Made by a program: the position numbers and the translations under genes. Positions 30,901-37,751 of a stretch of DNA of 64,000 nt are shown here, one piece after another. The DNA is from Candidatus Aminicenantes bacterium UBA2190 (lineage in GTDB: Bacteria > Acidobacteriota > Aminicenantia > UBA2199), in NCBI GenBank assembly GCA_002335385.1, contig DCVK01000054.1, forward strand, positions 31,408 through 95,407, read 5' to 3'. Under the pieces are notes generated by a model. It was not told where the DNA came from. It was given only the letters and a program-made list of their open reading frames with translations, and made no database searches. How positions within the stretch are numbered: the stretch's first letter is position 1; the number at the start of each line of letters is the position of its first letter.

Positions 30901-31192
30901 AATTGCCGTGGCGGTCGGAGGCGAAGGCGATGGAACGGCCGTCGTGGCTCCAGACCGGGGCGAACTCGTAGGACTCGCCGATGGTCAGGGGCACGGCCCG
31001 GCCGCCGCCGGCGGCTACCTTGTAGATATCACCCTGGTAGCAGAAGAGAATGGCGGAACCGTCGGGGGAGATCGCCGGGTAGCGGAGCCAGAGGGGCTTG
31101 TCTTGCGCCGGGAGCGGCCGCGCCCCCAGGATCCAGGCGAAAAGGAAAGCAATGCAGAATGATCTCAGGGCTTTTTCAATGGATGGTCTCAT
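27932..31192 (-). CDS. Tricorn-type protease (S41 family), secreted
   Basis: The 1086-residue product begins with a signal peptide (MRPSIEKALRSFCIAFLFAW) after a GGGAGGA site. Two beta-propeller regions of PD40-like repeats (AISPDGSAILF, WSHDGRSIAF) are followed by the C1 helical domain, a PDZ domain (about 795-845) and the C2 peptidase domain. Tricorn-type catalytic residues appear kept: His in LNASHTG (about 774), Ser in GNYSDAH (about 993) and Glu in NNQLEPDI (about 1058). It would degrade peptides in the periplasm or outside the cell, matching amino-acid fermentation. A Lys/Glu-rich stretch (KAEPKKD) interrupts the second propeller. Confidence 0.92.
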   Translation of the reverse strand: MRPSIEKALRSFCIAFLFAWILGARPLPAQDKPLWLRYPAISPDGSAILFCYQGDIYKVAAGGGRAVPLTIGESYEFAPVWSHDGRSIAFASDRHGNFDVFIVPESGGEARRLTWHSRNEIPSSFSADDRRVLFTQVRKDLASDAQFPTPALPELYSVSVDGGELELILTHAAIAATVDRSGGKIIYHDQKGYENDWRKHHTSAVTRDIWSYDLKTKKHTRLTSFPGEDRNPVFDGNGDDFYYLSEQSGSFNIHKSSLSNPAESVALTAFTKNPVRFLSRSDAGRLCFGHDGEIYTLEAGAAPLRVAVRIAQDGRRVLEKAEPVGGGITQMRLSPNGKEIAYVFRGEIFVGSVEGGVGKRITNTPGQERSVSFSPDGRSLVYAAERDNSWNVYRTSIVRKEEPYFYAATLLKEEPVVATAAEEFQPEFSPDGKEVAYIEDRVVLKVINLASRQTRTILPAEHNYSYADGDQDYAWSPDGKWFLVQFGYVRLFTSQIGLVAGDGKGKIINLTQSGFDNFGARWGMGGSMMVYGSTRDGAANVSGSLLTYDVHGMFFTRDAYDRFLLSKPDFALLKEREEKAKIERDKAKEGKEKEAGKAEPKKDIVIELEGLDQRKARFTISSADIAGAALSQDGEKLFYLARFEKGYDLWQTELRTKETKLLAKLNAERAALDLAADGKALFVLAEGKVSKIDPESGKTEPVVIGNEMILDQAAEKAYMFDHMWRQIRQKFLVADLYGADWDFYYETYRKFLPHIRNNYDYAEMVSEMLGELNASHTGCYYSPPRAPEADTTASLGIFRDYGHAGPGIKVAEVLGGGPLDKAALKIRAGHVIEKIDGQALDGTRDHARLLNRKAGQLTLLSVFAPATKQRWEEAVKPIALSEEAPLVYRRWVRARRAEVDRLSNGRIGYVHVRGMNDASMRTVIEEVLGLSIDKEALIVDTRFNGGGNLHDQLADFLAGKKVFDIVPRGQLVGYEPYDKWIKPSIVLMGEGNYSDAHLFPVEYKIRGIGKTLGMPVPGTGTFVWWERQIDPTLRFGIPQGGWRTPEGILCENNQLEPDILVRNDPDVLALGRDQQIEAAVKELLRK

Positions 31193-31229
31193 GGGTGTCC
31201 TCCCTGGAAGCGATTTGGTTGTCGGGGCC

Positions 31230-31258
31230 ATTGTCCATAATACGGCCCCGGCGGTCAA
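31230..31258 (-). promoter_or_regulatory. Promoter of the tricorn protease gene
   Basis: Minus-strand TTGACC, 17 bases, GACAAT, leaving a leader of about 30 nt with an SD site. The -10 variant is the same as at the PAP2 gene. Confidence 0.45.
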
Positions 31259-31337
31259 AGGGTTAACTCCGGCCGGCGCTATTTGAAAAAATCGCTCCTA
31301 CAGCCCGGTCGCTCCCCCGGGTGCGCTGGGCTCGATC

Positions 31338-31359
31338 CTGCGCCCTACGCCTTGCGCCG
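31338..31359. repeat. Short CCTACGC-type 7-nt repeat at a stop codon
   Basis: Three to four 7-nt units of the CCTACGC type; on the other strand they read like the GGCGTAG units found at 60428 and 63795. The stop codon of the 31345-31560 gene lies inside it. Confidence 0.6.
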
Positions 31360-31560
31360 GACGGGCTTTTTCCCCGACCCCGCTGCCGGCTTGGCCGGGC
31401 GCGGTGCCGCTCCTGTTTTTCTCTTTGCGGGAGGGGCCCAGGTCTCACCGCCGTCCTTCGAGCGTCGGAACGATCTGGACAATGCCACGGCGCCGGCCAG
31501 GGCCGCCGCCGCGGCGCCGAGCAGCACGCCCCAGAAGAAGTTTTTGTTGTTTTCGTTCAT
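31345..31560 (-). CDS. Small membrane protein, YtxH-like layout
   Basis: A 71-residue product with a short polar N-terminus, one alanine-rich transmembrane helix (about 8-28, FFWGVLLGAAAAALAGAVAL) and a basic, proline/lysine-rich tail. Small proteins of this layout are often labelled YtxH-like; no function follows. The ATG is six bases downstream of a TACAAT box, so its mRNA should be leaderless. The stop codon lies in a 7-nt repeat. Confidence 0.6.
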   Translation of the reverse strand: MNENNKNFFWGVLLGAAAAALAGAVALSRSFRRSKDGGETWAPPAKRKTGAAPRPAKPAAGSGKKPVRRKA

Positions 31561-31566
31561 GGCCGT

Positions 31567-31595
31567 ATTGTAGGAGGATGAGGGGAGAAATGCAA
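31567..31595 (-). promoter_or_regulatory. Promoter giving a leaderless mRNA for the 31560 gene
   Basis: Minus-strand TTGCAT, 17 bases, TACAAT, then six bases and the ATG. The boxes and spacer are identical to those before pgsA. Confidence 0.6.
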
Positions 31596-31620
31596 TGAAT
31601 GGAGACTCGTTGATCCCGGT

Positions 31621-31683
31621 GTACGGTTTGCGGTGTACGGTAAGAAAGGGCAAAAGGCAAAAGTGAAAAGGCAAAGGGGAAGA
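31621..31683. repeat. Two 7-nt arrays joined in one register
   Basis: Nine consecutive 7-nt units: GTACGGT-type (31621-31641), one transition unit, then GGCAAAA/GTGAAAA-type (31649-31683). The change of unit sequence happens without a shift in the 7-nt phase. No gene is seen between 31561 and 31800. Confidence 0.8.
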
Positions 31684-31800
31684 ACAGGGCGCCCGGCGCC
31701 AGGCGGTTGGTCAGAGGAAGCCTTGTTTTTCCAGTGAACGCCGACCGCCAAGCCATTTCTTGCCGTCGTCCGTGGACCGGGTTCGCCAGTCTTTATCCCC

Positions 31801-32751
31801 CTAGAACAATCTTCCCTGCTCCGGCGCTTTCCTTGCCGCCGCGGCGCGGATTGCCGCAACGATCGGCTCGGCGCCGGCGGCGGTGTCCCAGCCTATGGCC
31901 CCTTTGCGGATCAGGTCCCGGTTCCCCACGGGAGGTGGGGAGAAGCTGGCGGGCGCGGCGGCGAACACGGGGATGCCGAGCCGGATAGCCGACAGGGCGG
32001 CGTTGAACGAGCCGCTCATGCGCTGGTCGGCGTCGCGCTCGGGACCGGAAATGACCACGACCAGCGCGGCGGAAAGGGCGGCGACGAGCTGATTGCGCGC
32101 CATGGCCTGGAAGGCGGCCCATCTGGCGTCGGGCGCGAACTGGGAGACCACGAGGACGTTGTCGACCGTCAGGTGATCCTGCAATTCGGGGCGGGTCTGG
32201 AAATGGTGCAGGCCCTCCGCCAAAACGAGGGTGGTCGTGCCGCCGGCGCGCAGGGCGGCCGCATGGGCGGCGCAGTCGATCCCCGCGGCATAGCCGGAGA
32301 CGACATTGATTCCCCGCGCGGCCAGCCCGGCTGCCAGGGAAGCGGCGGCCGCCAGGGCCTCTTCTCCGGCCCGGCGCTGGCCCACGATCGCCGCGCCCGT
32401 CCGCTCCAGCAGGGCGATGTTCCCCCGCACGTACAGCAGCGCCGGCAGGGGGAGTTTTTCCTCCAGGCCCTGGAGCCGGCGCGGAAAATCGGGATGCAGG
32501 GGGTGGAGCAAGGTCACTTCCCGCTCGGGGAATCTCTCGATCCCGCCCGGTTCACGGAGGGTGAGACCGGGGACGGCGAAGCCCGCCCGGCTCATTCCCA
32601 GCGCCTCGCCCAGTTTTTCCGGGTTCTCGAGAATCCAGGAGGCCGCCTTCCCTTTGCGCGAAAGGTAAGCGGCGATGCGCCACAGCGCCCTGGGCCCCAG
32701 CCCCTTGACGGCGGCCAGCGCGCGCCAGGCCCTGCCTTCCTGGGTGTTCAT
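31801..32751 (-). CDS. dprA: DNA-processing protein DprA-like
   Basis: A 316-residue DprA/Smf-family protein: an N-terminal helix-hairpin-helix-like region (LAAVKGLGPRALWRIA), the strand PALLYVRGNIALL, the Rossmann-like fold starting at AIVGQRRAGEEAL and GINVVSGYAAGIDCAAHAAAL, and the later GSFNAALSAIRLGIPVFAA. DprA loads RecA on incoming single-stranded DNA in transformation. The usual VGSR is VGQR here and no C-terminal winged helix is present. It overlaps the phosphoribosyltransferase gene by four bases, suggesting a joint function. Relatives of DprA also occur in predicted defence modules. Confidence 0.82.
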   Translation of the reverse strand: MNTQEGRAWRALAAVKGLGPRALWRIAAYLSRKGKAASWILENPEKLGEALGMSRAGFAVPGLTLREPGGIERFPEREVTLLHPLHPDFPRRLQGLEEKLPLPALLYVRGNIALLERTGAAIVGQRRAGEEALAAAASLAAGLAARGINVVSGYAAGIDCAAHAAALRAGGTTTLVLAEGLHHFQTRPELQDHLTVDNVLVVSQFAPDARWAAFQAMARNQLVAALSAALVVVISGPERDADQRMSGSFNAALSAIRLGIPVFAAAPASFSPPPVGNRDLIRKGAIGWDTAAGAEPIVAAIRAAAARKAPEQGRLF

Positions 32752-33341
32752 CGGTTCGACCGGGTGCTGGTCACCGTGACCACGGAAACCATGGCGACAG
32801 TGCCCTGGAAAAGCAGGGTGGCCGTCACCGCTTTCAGAGTTTCCCCGGAGCGGTAGAGGTCGTCGAAGAGCAGGACATGTTGATTCGCGAAACGCTTGTC
32901 CTGGACGGAGAACGCATCCACCAGCTCCTTGCGGCGCCGGCGCTTGTCGGTGATCCCTTTCAGCGGCATGGTCGGCTTGGCCTTCAGCAGGTAGTCATCG
33001 GGAGCCGGCAGGCCCAGCAGTTCGCCGATGCGTGAGGCGACTTTCTCCACGGGCTGGAATGAACGTCGCCATTCCGACGGCGGCACGGCCAGGACGGCCT
33101 TGATGTCCCAGAGTTCGGACCTGCCGCGGACGAACTCGGCGACCGTGCGGGCGATGGGCTCGGCCTGCGAAAGGTCGTCGCGATACTTCAACCTGTAGAT
33201 CGCCTCACCGATCTCTGTCCGCTCCGTGTCGAAGGCGGGCCGGGTGAAGCTGTCGGAGTCCCCGGTGCTGCGGACCGTATGCTGGTCCAGCGCCCAGCCA
33301 TGCGTCCAGTTGCCCAGGAGCGGTTTAAGGTTTATTTCCAT
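32748..33341 (-). CDS. ComF-like phosphoribosyltransferase
   Basis: The 197-residue protein has a type I phosphoribosyltransferase fold with the PRPP-binding motif VLLFDDLYRSGETL (about 160-173) and a preceding AVLAVPPS strand. It lacks the zinc ribbon that starts many ComF proteins. The opening NWTHGWALDQHT is distinctive. The start at 33341 fits a promoter whose -10 box overlaps the ATG at 33362, so that longer start is unlikely. Its stop overlaps the dprA start as ATGA. ComF and DprA both serve natural transformation, so this may be a competence pair or a defence-type pair. Confidence 0.78.
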   Translation of the reverse strand: MEINLKPLLGNWTHGWALDQHTVRSTGDSDSFTRPAFDTERTEIGEAIYRLKYRDDLSQAEPIARTVAEFVRGRSELWDIKAVLAVPPSEWRRSFQPVEKVASRIGELLGLPAPDDYLLKAKPTMPLKGITDKRRRRKELVDAFSVQDKRFANQHVLLFDDLYRSGETLKAVTATLLFQGTVAMVSVVTVTSTRSNR

Positions 33342-33360
33342 TTTATCGAGAACCAGGGAC

Positions 33361-33389
33361 ATGATAATAAAAATAGTGGCGAGTGACAA
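33361..33389 (-). promoter_or_regulatory. Promoter of the PRTase-dprA operon
   Basis: Minus-strand TTGTCA, 17 bases, TATCAT. The predicted transcript starts near 33354, about 13 nt before the chosen ATG at 33341. Confidence 0.5.
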
Positions 33390-33404
33390 GCAGGAATTAA
33401 GACG

Positions 33405-33500
33405 AAAGGCTATGGGGTAGGGGTGACGGGTGGAGGCAATCGGCGATCCCTTCCTATCTGTGCCCCATAGCCCTGGACCCACCACCGAGGACCCGGAAGT
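33405..33500. repeat. Second palindromic repeat family, copy 1
   Basis: CTATGGGG (33410-33417) pairs with CCCCATAG (33463-33470). The stretch GGTGACGGGTGGAG...AATCGGC...TATCTGTG...CCCTGGACC is clearly related to that at 36018-36100. Seven-base spacing of GGG and CCC groups is visible in both arms. Confidence 0.6.
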
Positions 33501-33509
33501 CCCTATTAA

Positions 33510-33538
33510 TTGGCAAAAGACAATAAATTAGGTAGAAT
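33510..33538 (+). promoter_or_regulatory. Promoter of the 33568 gene
   Basis: TTGGCA, 17 bases, TAGAAT, followed by AAGGAGA and the ATG at 33568. Confidence 0.6.
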
Positions 33539-33567
33539 GTGCTGCATATACCCAAGGAGAAATCATT

Positions 33568-33873
33568 ATGAAGACACTGAAGAGGATCGACATCATGTCG
33601 TTCGCCAAGTTCCAAACGTTCCTGATGGCCATGATCGGCCTGCTGGTCGGAGTCATGGTCGCCTTTTTCGGCTTCATTTTCCAGGCCTTTGCCGGGCGCT
33701 TCATGGAGGGGGGAGAATCCCTGCCCGCCTTCGGGGCCGGCCTGGGCGTGGCGGCGCTGATCATCTTGCCCGTCATGTATGCCGTGATCGGTTTCGTTAC
33801 CGGCCTCATCGGCGGCGCGCTGTTCAATTTGGTTTCCAGGATCTCAGGGGGGATCAGGGTCGAGCTCGAGTGA
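33568..33873 (+). CDS. Small two-helix membrane protein
   Basis: A 101-residue protein with two hydrophobic helices (about 15-42 and 55-86) joined by a short loop (FMEGGESLPAFG). It begins with a charged MKTLKRIDIMSFAKFQ segment that recalls DUF3566-type small membrane proteins, though I cannot confirm the family. The start has a clear AAGGAGA site and promoter. There are no operon partners: the PRTase gene is divergent and the next gene converges 221 bases downstream. That gap holds only GC-rich 7-nt-like repeats (about 33896-33925). Confidence 0.65.
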   Translation: MKTLKRIDIMSFAKFQTFLMAMIGLLVGVMVAFFGFIFQAFAGRFMEGGESLPAFGAGLGVAALIILPVMYAVIGFVTGLIGGALFNLVSRISGGIRVELE

Positions 33874-34094
33874 ACCGGCATGACTCGGCCTGTCGCCACC
33901 GGCGGCAGGCGGACGGCAGGACAGGTCAATGAACTGAATCGAGCGCTGTCCTCGACGAGAAACAAAGAAATGAAGGCCAGAGCAGAGATTTCCCCATCCC
34001 ATTCAATTCCCGGATCTTAACGACCTGACCCGGGGAATCGATCCGCCACCCGGTTGGCTGGTGCCGCCACCGGCACGGGCACGCCACTGAGCAC

Positions 34095-35921
34095 TCACAG
34101 ATATCCCAGTGAGCGAAGCAGGTTTTTCTCTTCAGCGAGCAGGGATCCGGCCTTGCCCCCGGCTTTTCGCCCCCTGCAAATCTCCTTGAGGACCCGGGCG
34201 ATCTCCGGTCTCAGGGAATCGACGACCCGCTTCCGTTCGCTGGAGATCTCCCGTCGCTCGCCTGGATCGGCCCGCACGTCGTACAGCTCGATCTGCGGCC
34301 GCGCCGGCGGCTGGCCGTACTCATGATAAAAAGACGGTGCCTCGAGAGGCATGGGAAAATTAAAGATCAGGTGGTGGGAGCCGCTGAACATGGAGAAGCG
34401 CTGGGGCAGATGCTTGTTGAACTGGCTGGCCGCGGCCGAAGAAAAGATGGTGCGCGTGGGGGGCGGGGAGCCTTGGATCAACGGCAGCAGGCTGATGCCG
34501 TCGATGCCGGGCGGGCAATCGATCTTCAAGTGATCCAGTACGGTCGGCAGGACGTCGCATAGGCTCACGAATTCCCGGCAGCGCCGCCCGGCGTACAATT
34601 CACCGGGAAACTTGATGAGAAGGGGGACATGATGGATCTCCCGGTACAGAGAGTGCCCGTGGAACCAGCCGCCGTGTTCGCCGAATTCCTCGCCGTGGTC
34701 GGAGGTCAGCACGATCAGCGAGCGCTTGTAAATCCCGGCGAGTTTTAAATGCCGGATGAATTCGCCGAAAAAATGATCGAATTGGCGTACTTCAGCGTCG
34801 TACAGCCTTACCAGCGTGCGCCGCTCCACTTCGGGCACCTTGGAATTGAACTGTGCCTGTTTGGTGAACGTGTTCATGCGCCGGCTTGAGGGATCGGGGC
34901 CGAGAGCGGCTCTGAATTCCTCGCCCGGCTCATACGGGGAGTGCAGCTTGTAGGTATGAAGGAACATGAACAGGGCGGGGAGGGGACTGGCTTCCAGGAA
35001 CGTGCGGGCATTCGCGAACAAGCGACGGTCCGCATAGATATCGCTCGTCCGTGAACTGGTGAGAAAACAATCGTGGTGGCGTGCGAAACCGAGCCTGGCC
35101 GACATCCAGGCGCCGTCGTTGAACTGAACGACGGCGAAACGCGGGGCAATGCCGGCCAGGAGATGGGGCGCGTCCCCTGGAATCGGGGAGTCATGGGCGA
35201 CCCGGTGATGGAACTCGAACTGCCCGGAGAAAAAACTCGCGAAAGAAGGCAGGGTCCATGAGCTTGGCGCGATGTTGTTCTCGAAAGTGACCGCGTCCCG
35301 CCCGAACGCTTCGATGTGGGGGGTGCGGCCCGCCGCGAGGCCCCGCCTCCCGATGCGGTCTCCGCGGAATGTGTCGGGGGCCACCACGAACACGTACTGC
35401 CGACTCTGGGGGGGCATGATCGCGGCAAATATGGCCCGCCCGGCGATCAGGTGACCGTGTCCCGTGGCGTGCACGTGAATGGTTTCCCCGCGCTTGAGCG
35501 TCACCACTGCCGAGAAATAACCGTTCGATTTTTTGTTCACGGTGAAGGCGCGCAGGGTTTTTTCCCGGTCCTGCCTGCGTTGCACGACAGCGACGCGGAT
35601 GCTTTTATTCGGGAGGGGCTTGATGGCGTAGGAAAAGAAGACGATGAATTCTCCCGCCCGCCCCGGGGAGGCCTGCAGATCCGCATCCTTGCGGAAAGTG
35701 ACCCCCTGGCCATCGGCGATCCCCTGCCCCACGCTGATACGCTCTTTCGCGCATCGCCAATGAAGCAGGGAACCGTCATATCGCAGCGGCTCTCCGGAGA
35801 CGATGGAGAACGGCACGCGCTGGAAATGCACGGGAGCGGGCCTTCGCCACAGCCAGGCGGCCAGGCCGATGGCGACGGCGATCATGAATCCGACCCAGAC
35901 AACCGCTCTGCTTCGCCTCAT
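34095..35921 (-). CDS. Membrane-anchored sulfatase-like hydrolase/transferase
   Basis: The 608-residue product has an N-terminal anchor (VVWVGFMIAVAIGLAAWLW), a beta-rich domain of about 150 residues, then an alkaline-phosphatase-superfamily domain starting at VFVVAPDTFRGDRIG. SSWTLPSFASFFSG sits at the usual active-site position but has no Cys or Ser in the CxPxR sulfatase context. LTSDHGEEFGEHGGWFHGHS supplies the metal-binding residues. Such proteins may be sulfatases, phosphoglycerol transferases or phosphonate hydrolases working in the periplasm; a classical formylglycine sulfatase is unlikely. It is a single gene behind its own promoter. Confidence 0.85.
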   Translation of the reverse strand: MRRSRAVVWVGFMIAVAIGLAAWLWRRPAPVHFQRVPFSIVSGEPLRYDGSLLHWRCAKERISVGQGIADGQGVTFRKDADLQASPGRAGEFIVFFSYAIKPLPNKSIRVAVVQRRQDREKTLRAFTVNKKSNGYFSAVVTLKRGETIHVHATGHGHLIAGRAIFAAIMPPQSRQYVFVVAPDTFRGDRIGRRGLAAGRTPHIEAFGRDAVTFENNIAPSSWTLPSFASFFSGQFEFHHRVAHDSPIPGDAPHLLAGIAPRFAVVQFNDGAWMSARLGFARHHDCFLTSSRTSDIYADRRLFANARTFLEASPLPALFMFLHTYKLHSPYEPGEEFRAALGPDPSSRRMNTFTKQAQFNSKVPEVERRTLVRLYDAEVRQFDHFFGEFIRHLKLAGIYKRSLIVLTSDHGEEFGEHGGWFHGHSLYREIHHVPLLIKFPGELYAGRRCREFVSLCDVLPTVLDHLKIDCPPGIDGISLLPLIQGSPPPTRTIFSSAAASQFNKHLPQRFSMFSGSHHLIFNFPMPLEAPSFYHEYGQPPARPQIELYDVRADPGERREISSERKRVVDSLRPEIARVLKEICRGRKAGGKAGSLLAEEKNLLRSLGYL

Positions 35922-35941
35922 TCCAAGACCTTATTGCTGCC

Positions 35942-35970
35942 AATATAGTTCATTGTGGCTGCCGATGCAA
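35942..35970 (-). promoter_or_regulatory. Promoter of the sulfatase-like gene
   Basis: Minus-strand TTGCAT, 17 bases, TATATT; leader of about 13 nt without an obvious SD site. Confidence 0.55.
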
Positions 35971-36017
35971 CCCGGCTCGCGTTGCGTGTCAGTCCAAAGT
36001 AGGGATCTTGAGGGGCG

Positions 36018-36105
36018 TGAGCCGGGGACTTCAGGTGATAGGTGGAGAAAATCGGCAATACAAACTTATCTATGACCCATCACCCAGGACCTGCAGCCTG
36101 ATTTC
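36018..36105. repeat. Second palindromic repeat family, copy 2
   Basis: GGTGATAGGTGGAG, AATCGGC, TATCTATG and CCCAGGACC occur in the same order and spacing as at 33405-33500. GGTGAT pairs with ATCACC. It lies between the 5' end of the sulfatase-like gene and the 3' end of the MBL gene. Confidence 0.6.
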
Positions 36106-36144
36106 GGTAATAGGCAGTTGCTAACACTTACATTGAATTGGGGC

Positions 36145-36864
36145 TTAATCAAGAAATGGATTCGATCTCTTTTCGACCCCTATGGTCGTGCTGGGGCCGT
36201 GACCGGGGAAAACCCGCGTCAGCGGCGGCAAGGGCAGCAGCCGCCGGCGGATGTTGTTTACTTCCAGCCGCAAGGCAGCCTGGCGCCGCGAGGAGCTGTT
36301 CCCGTGGGCCTTGCCGATGCCGCCGGCAAAAAGGGTGTCGCCGGAGAAGAGGATGTCCCCGATTCTGAGACAAACGCTTCCCGGCGAATGGCCCGGGGTG
36401 TGGAGCACCTCGACCTCGAATCCACCCAAAATCAGCTTGGGTTGATCGGGATAGAACGTGAACGGGAACTTGGCGCCGACGGTCTCCGCGGCCAGGCTGC
36501 GGTCGGCGCGGTGCAGGTAGGCCGGAACGGCAAGCTTTTCAGCCAGGAAGGCGATGCCGCCGACGTGGTCGTAGTGGCCGTGGGTATTCAGAATGGCCAG
36601 CACCTGCAGGCCCTGGGAGCGGATGAACTCCAGAAGCGCAGGCGCCGGCACGCCGGGGTCGATCACCAGCGCCTGCTGGGTGTCGGCCAGCCAGACCAGG
36701 TAGCAGTTGACCGTGCTCCCCCGGTGGTCCAGGGGGAGGGCGAAGGTCTTCAGCGCCAGATGCTGGACCTCCTCCTCGAAAAAACCAAGCTCCGGCTCGG
36801 CCTGGCCGCCCAGGCCGGAGGCCAGCCACAGAAAAAGGACCAGCATTCCGCCCATGTGCTTCAT
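36145..36864 (-). CDS. MBL-fold metallo-hydrolase, secreted
   Basis: A 239-residue metallo-beta-lactamase-fold protein with the zinc motif THGHYDHVGG (HxHxDH, about 94-102), HTPGHSPGS, FSGDTLF and FPGHGPST in the right order, as in glyoxalase-II-like hydrolases. The ATG at 36864 opens a signal peptide (MGGMLVLFLWLASGLG), so it should act in the periplasm. A TACAAC box six bases upstream of the ATG implies a leaderless mRNA; longer frames would run through the promoter. The substrate (thioester, lactone or other) is not evident. Confidence 0.88.
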   Translation of the reverse strand: MKHMGGMLVLFLWLASGLGGQAEPELGFFEEEVQHLALKTFALPLDHRGSTVNCYLVWLADTQQALVIDPGVPAPALLEFIRSQGLQVLAILNTHGHYDHVGGIAFLAEKLAVPAYLHRADRSLAAETVGAKFPFTFYPDQPKLILGGFEVEVLHTPGHSPGSVCLRIGDILFSGDTLFAGGIGKAHGNSSSRRQAALRLEVNNIRRRLLPLPPLTRVFPGHGPSTTIGVEKRSNPFLD

Positions 36865-36870
36865 GGAGGC

Positions 36871-36899
36871 GTTGTAGCATGGCGGCGCCGGCTTGTCAA
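36871..36899 (-). promoter_or_regulatory. Promoter giving a leaderless mRNA for the MBL gene
   Basis: Minus-strand TTGACA, 17 bases, TACAAC, then six bases to the ATG. Confidence 0.6.
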
Positions 36900-36949
36900 A
36901 GCCTTGGAGCAAAGTGCGAAGTGAATGGTTCGCCATGAAATTTCTATGC

Positions 36950-36955
36950 TATAAT
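36950..36955 (+). promoter_or_regulatory. -10 box upstream of the TPR gene
   Basis: A perfect TATAAT 16 bases before the ATG at 36972. The -35 region is weak (TGGTTC with an 18-base spacer). Confidence 0.4.
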
Positions 36956-36971
36956 CATTCCCGGTGAGGCC

Positions 36972-37751
36972 ATGATGAAGGACAAGCGCTTGATCTTTTT
37001 TGTCTGCTGGACGTGCCTGGTCATCCCCGTTCTGCTGCCCGGCCAAAAGGGCACCAGCCTCGAGGGGGACATGGACATGCTGCGCAAGCTGCACTCGACC
37101 CAGTCCGAAGGGAAAAAAGGGCTCGACCTTTTGCAGGCCAGGGACTGGGAGGGGGCAGCCGGGCATTTCAACAAATGCCTTAGGATCCTGCCCCTGCATC
37201 CCAATGCCTGCTTCGGCATGGCGACCATCGCCAATCAAATGGGCGATGTCGCCCAGTCGCTGTCCTGGATCGAGCGGGCCGAGACGGGCTGCCTGGCCCT
37301 GCAGCAGGTGTGGGAGAACCAGAGGCCGAACTGGCTGTCGATGTCCAAGGATGACGAGAAGCGCATGCGCGAGCTCGCCGCCCAACACATCGGCGGCAGC
37401 ACCAGCAGCCTCGCCTGCGTATCCGTGGACCGGGCCTACGAGAGCAAGAAAACCGGCCGGACCACCACCAGCGTCATCCAGGGCGGCGCTTCCCCCTTCG
37501 AGATCCCGGCCGAGTTCCACTCCCTGCACGGCAACCTCCTCTTCAAGCTGCGGCGCCTCGACGAAGCCGAGGCCCAATACCTGGAGGCGCTGGCCAGAGA
37601 GCCCGCCCACGAGCGCTGCCTGAACAACCTGATCAACCTCTATTTCGTCACCCGGCGCCTGGACAAGGCGTGCGACTGGCTGGAAAAGGCCAGCCAGCTC
37701 AAGGCCAAGATCAATCCCCTGCTCGAGCAGGCGATCCGCGCAGCGGAATAG
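36972..37751 (+). CDS. Secreted TPR-repeat protein
   Basis: This 259-residue product has an N-terminal hydrophobic segment (LIFFVCWTCLVIPVLLPG) that may be a signal peptide. TPR-like repeats cover about 45-110 (GLDLLQARDWEGAAGHFNKC) and 180-255 (GNLLFKLRRLDEAEAQYLEAL), with a less regular middle. The starts at 36972 and 36975 are both possible. It is transcribed away from the MBL gene and followed by a 700-base repeat island. No binding partner can be inferred. Confidence 0.78.
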   Translation: MMKDKRLIFFVCWTCLVIPVLLPGQKGTSLEGDMDMLRKLHSTQSEGKKGLDLLQARDWEGAAGHFNKCLRILPLHPNACFGMATIANQMGDVAQSLSWIERAETGCLALQQVWENQRPNWLSMSKDDEKRMRELAAQHIGGSTSSLACVSVDRAYESKKTGRTTTSVIQGGASPFEIPAEFHSLHGNLLFKLRRLDEAEAQYLEALAREPAHERCLNNLINLYFVTRRLDKACDWLEKASQLKAKINPLLEQAIRAAE

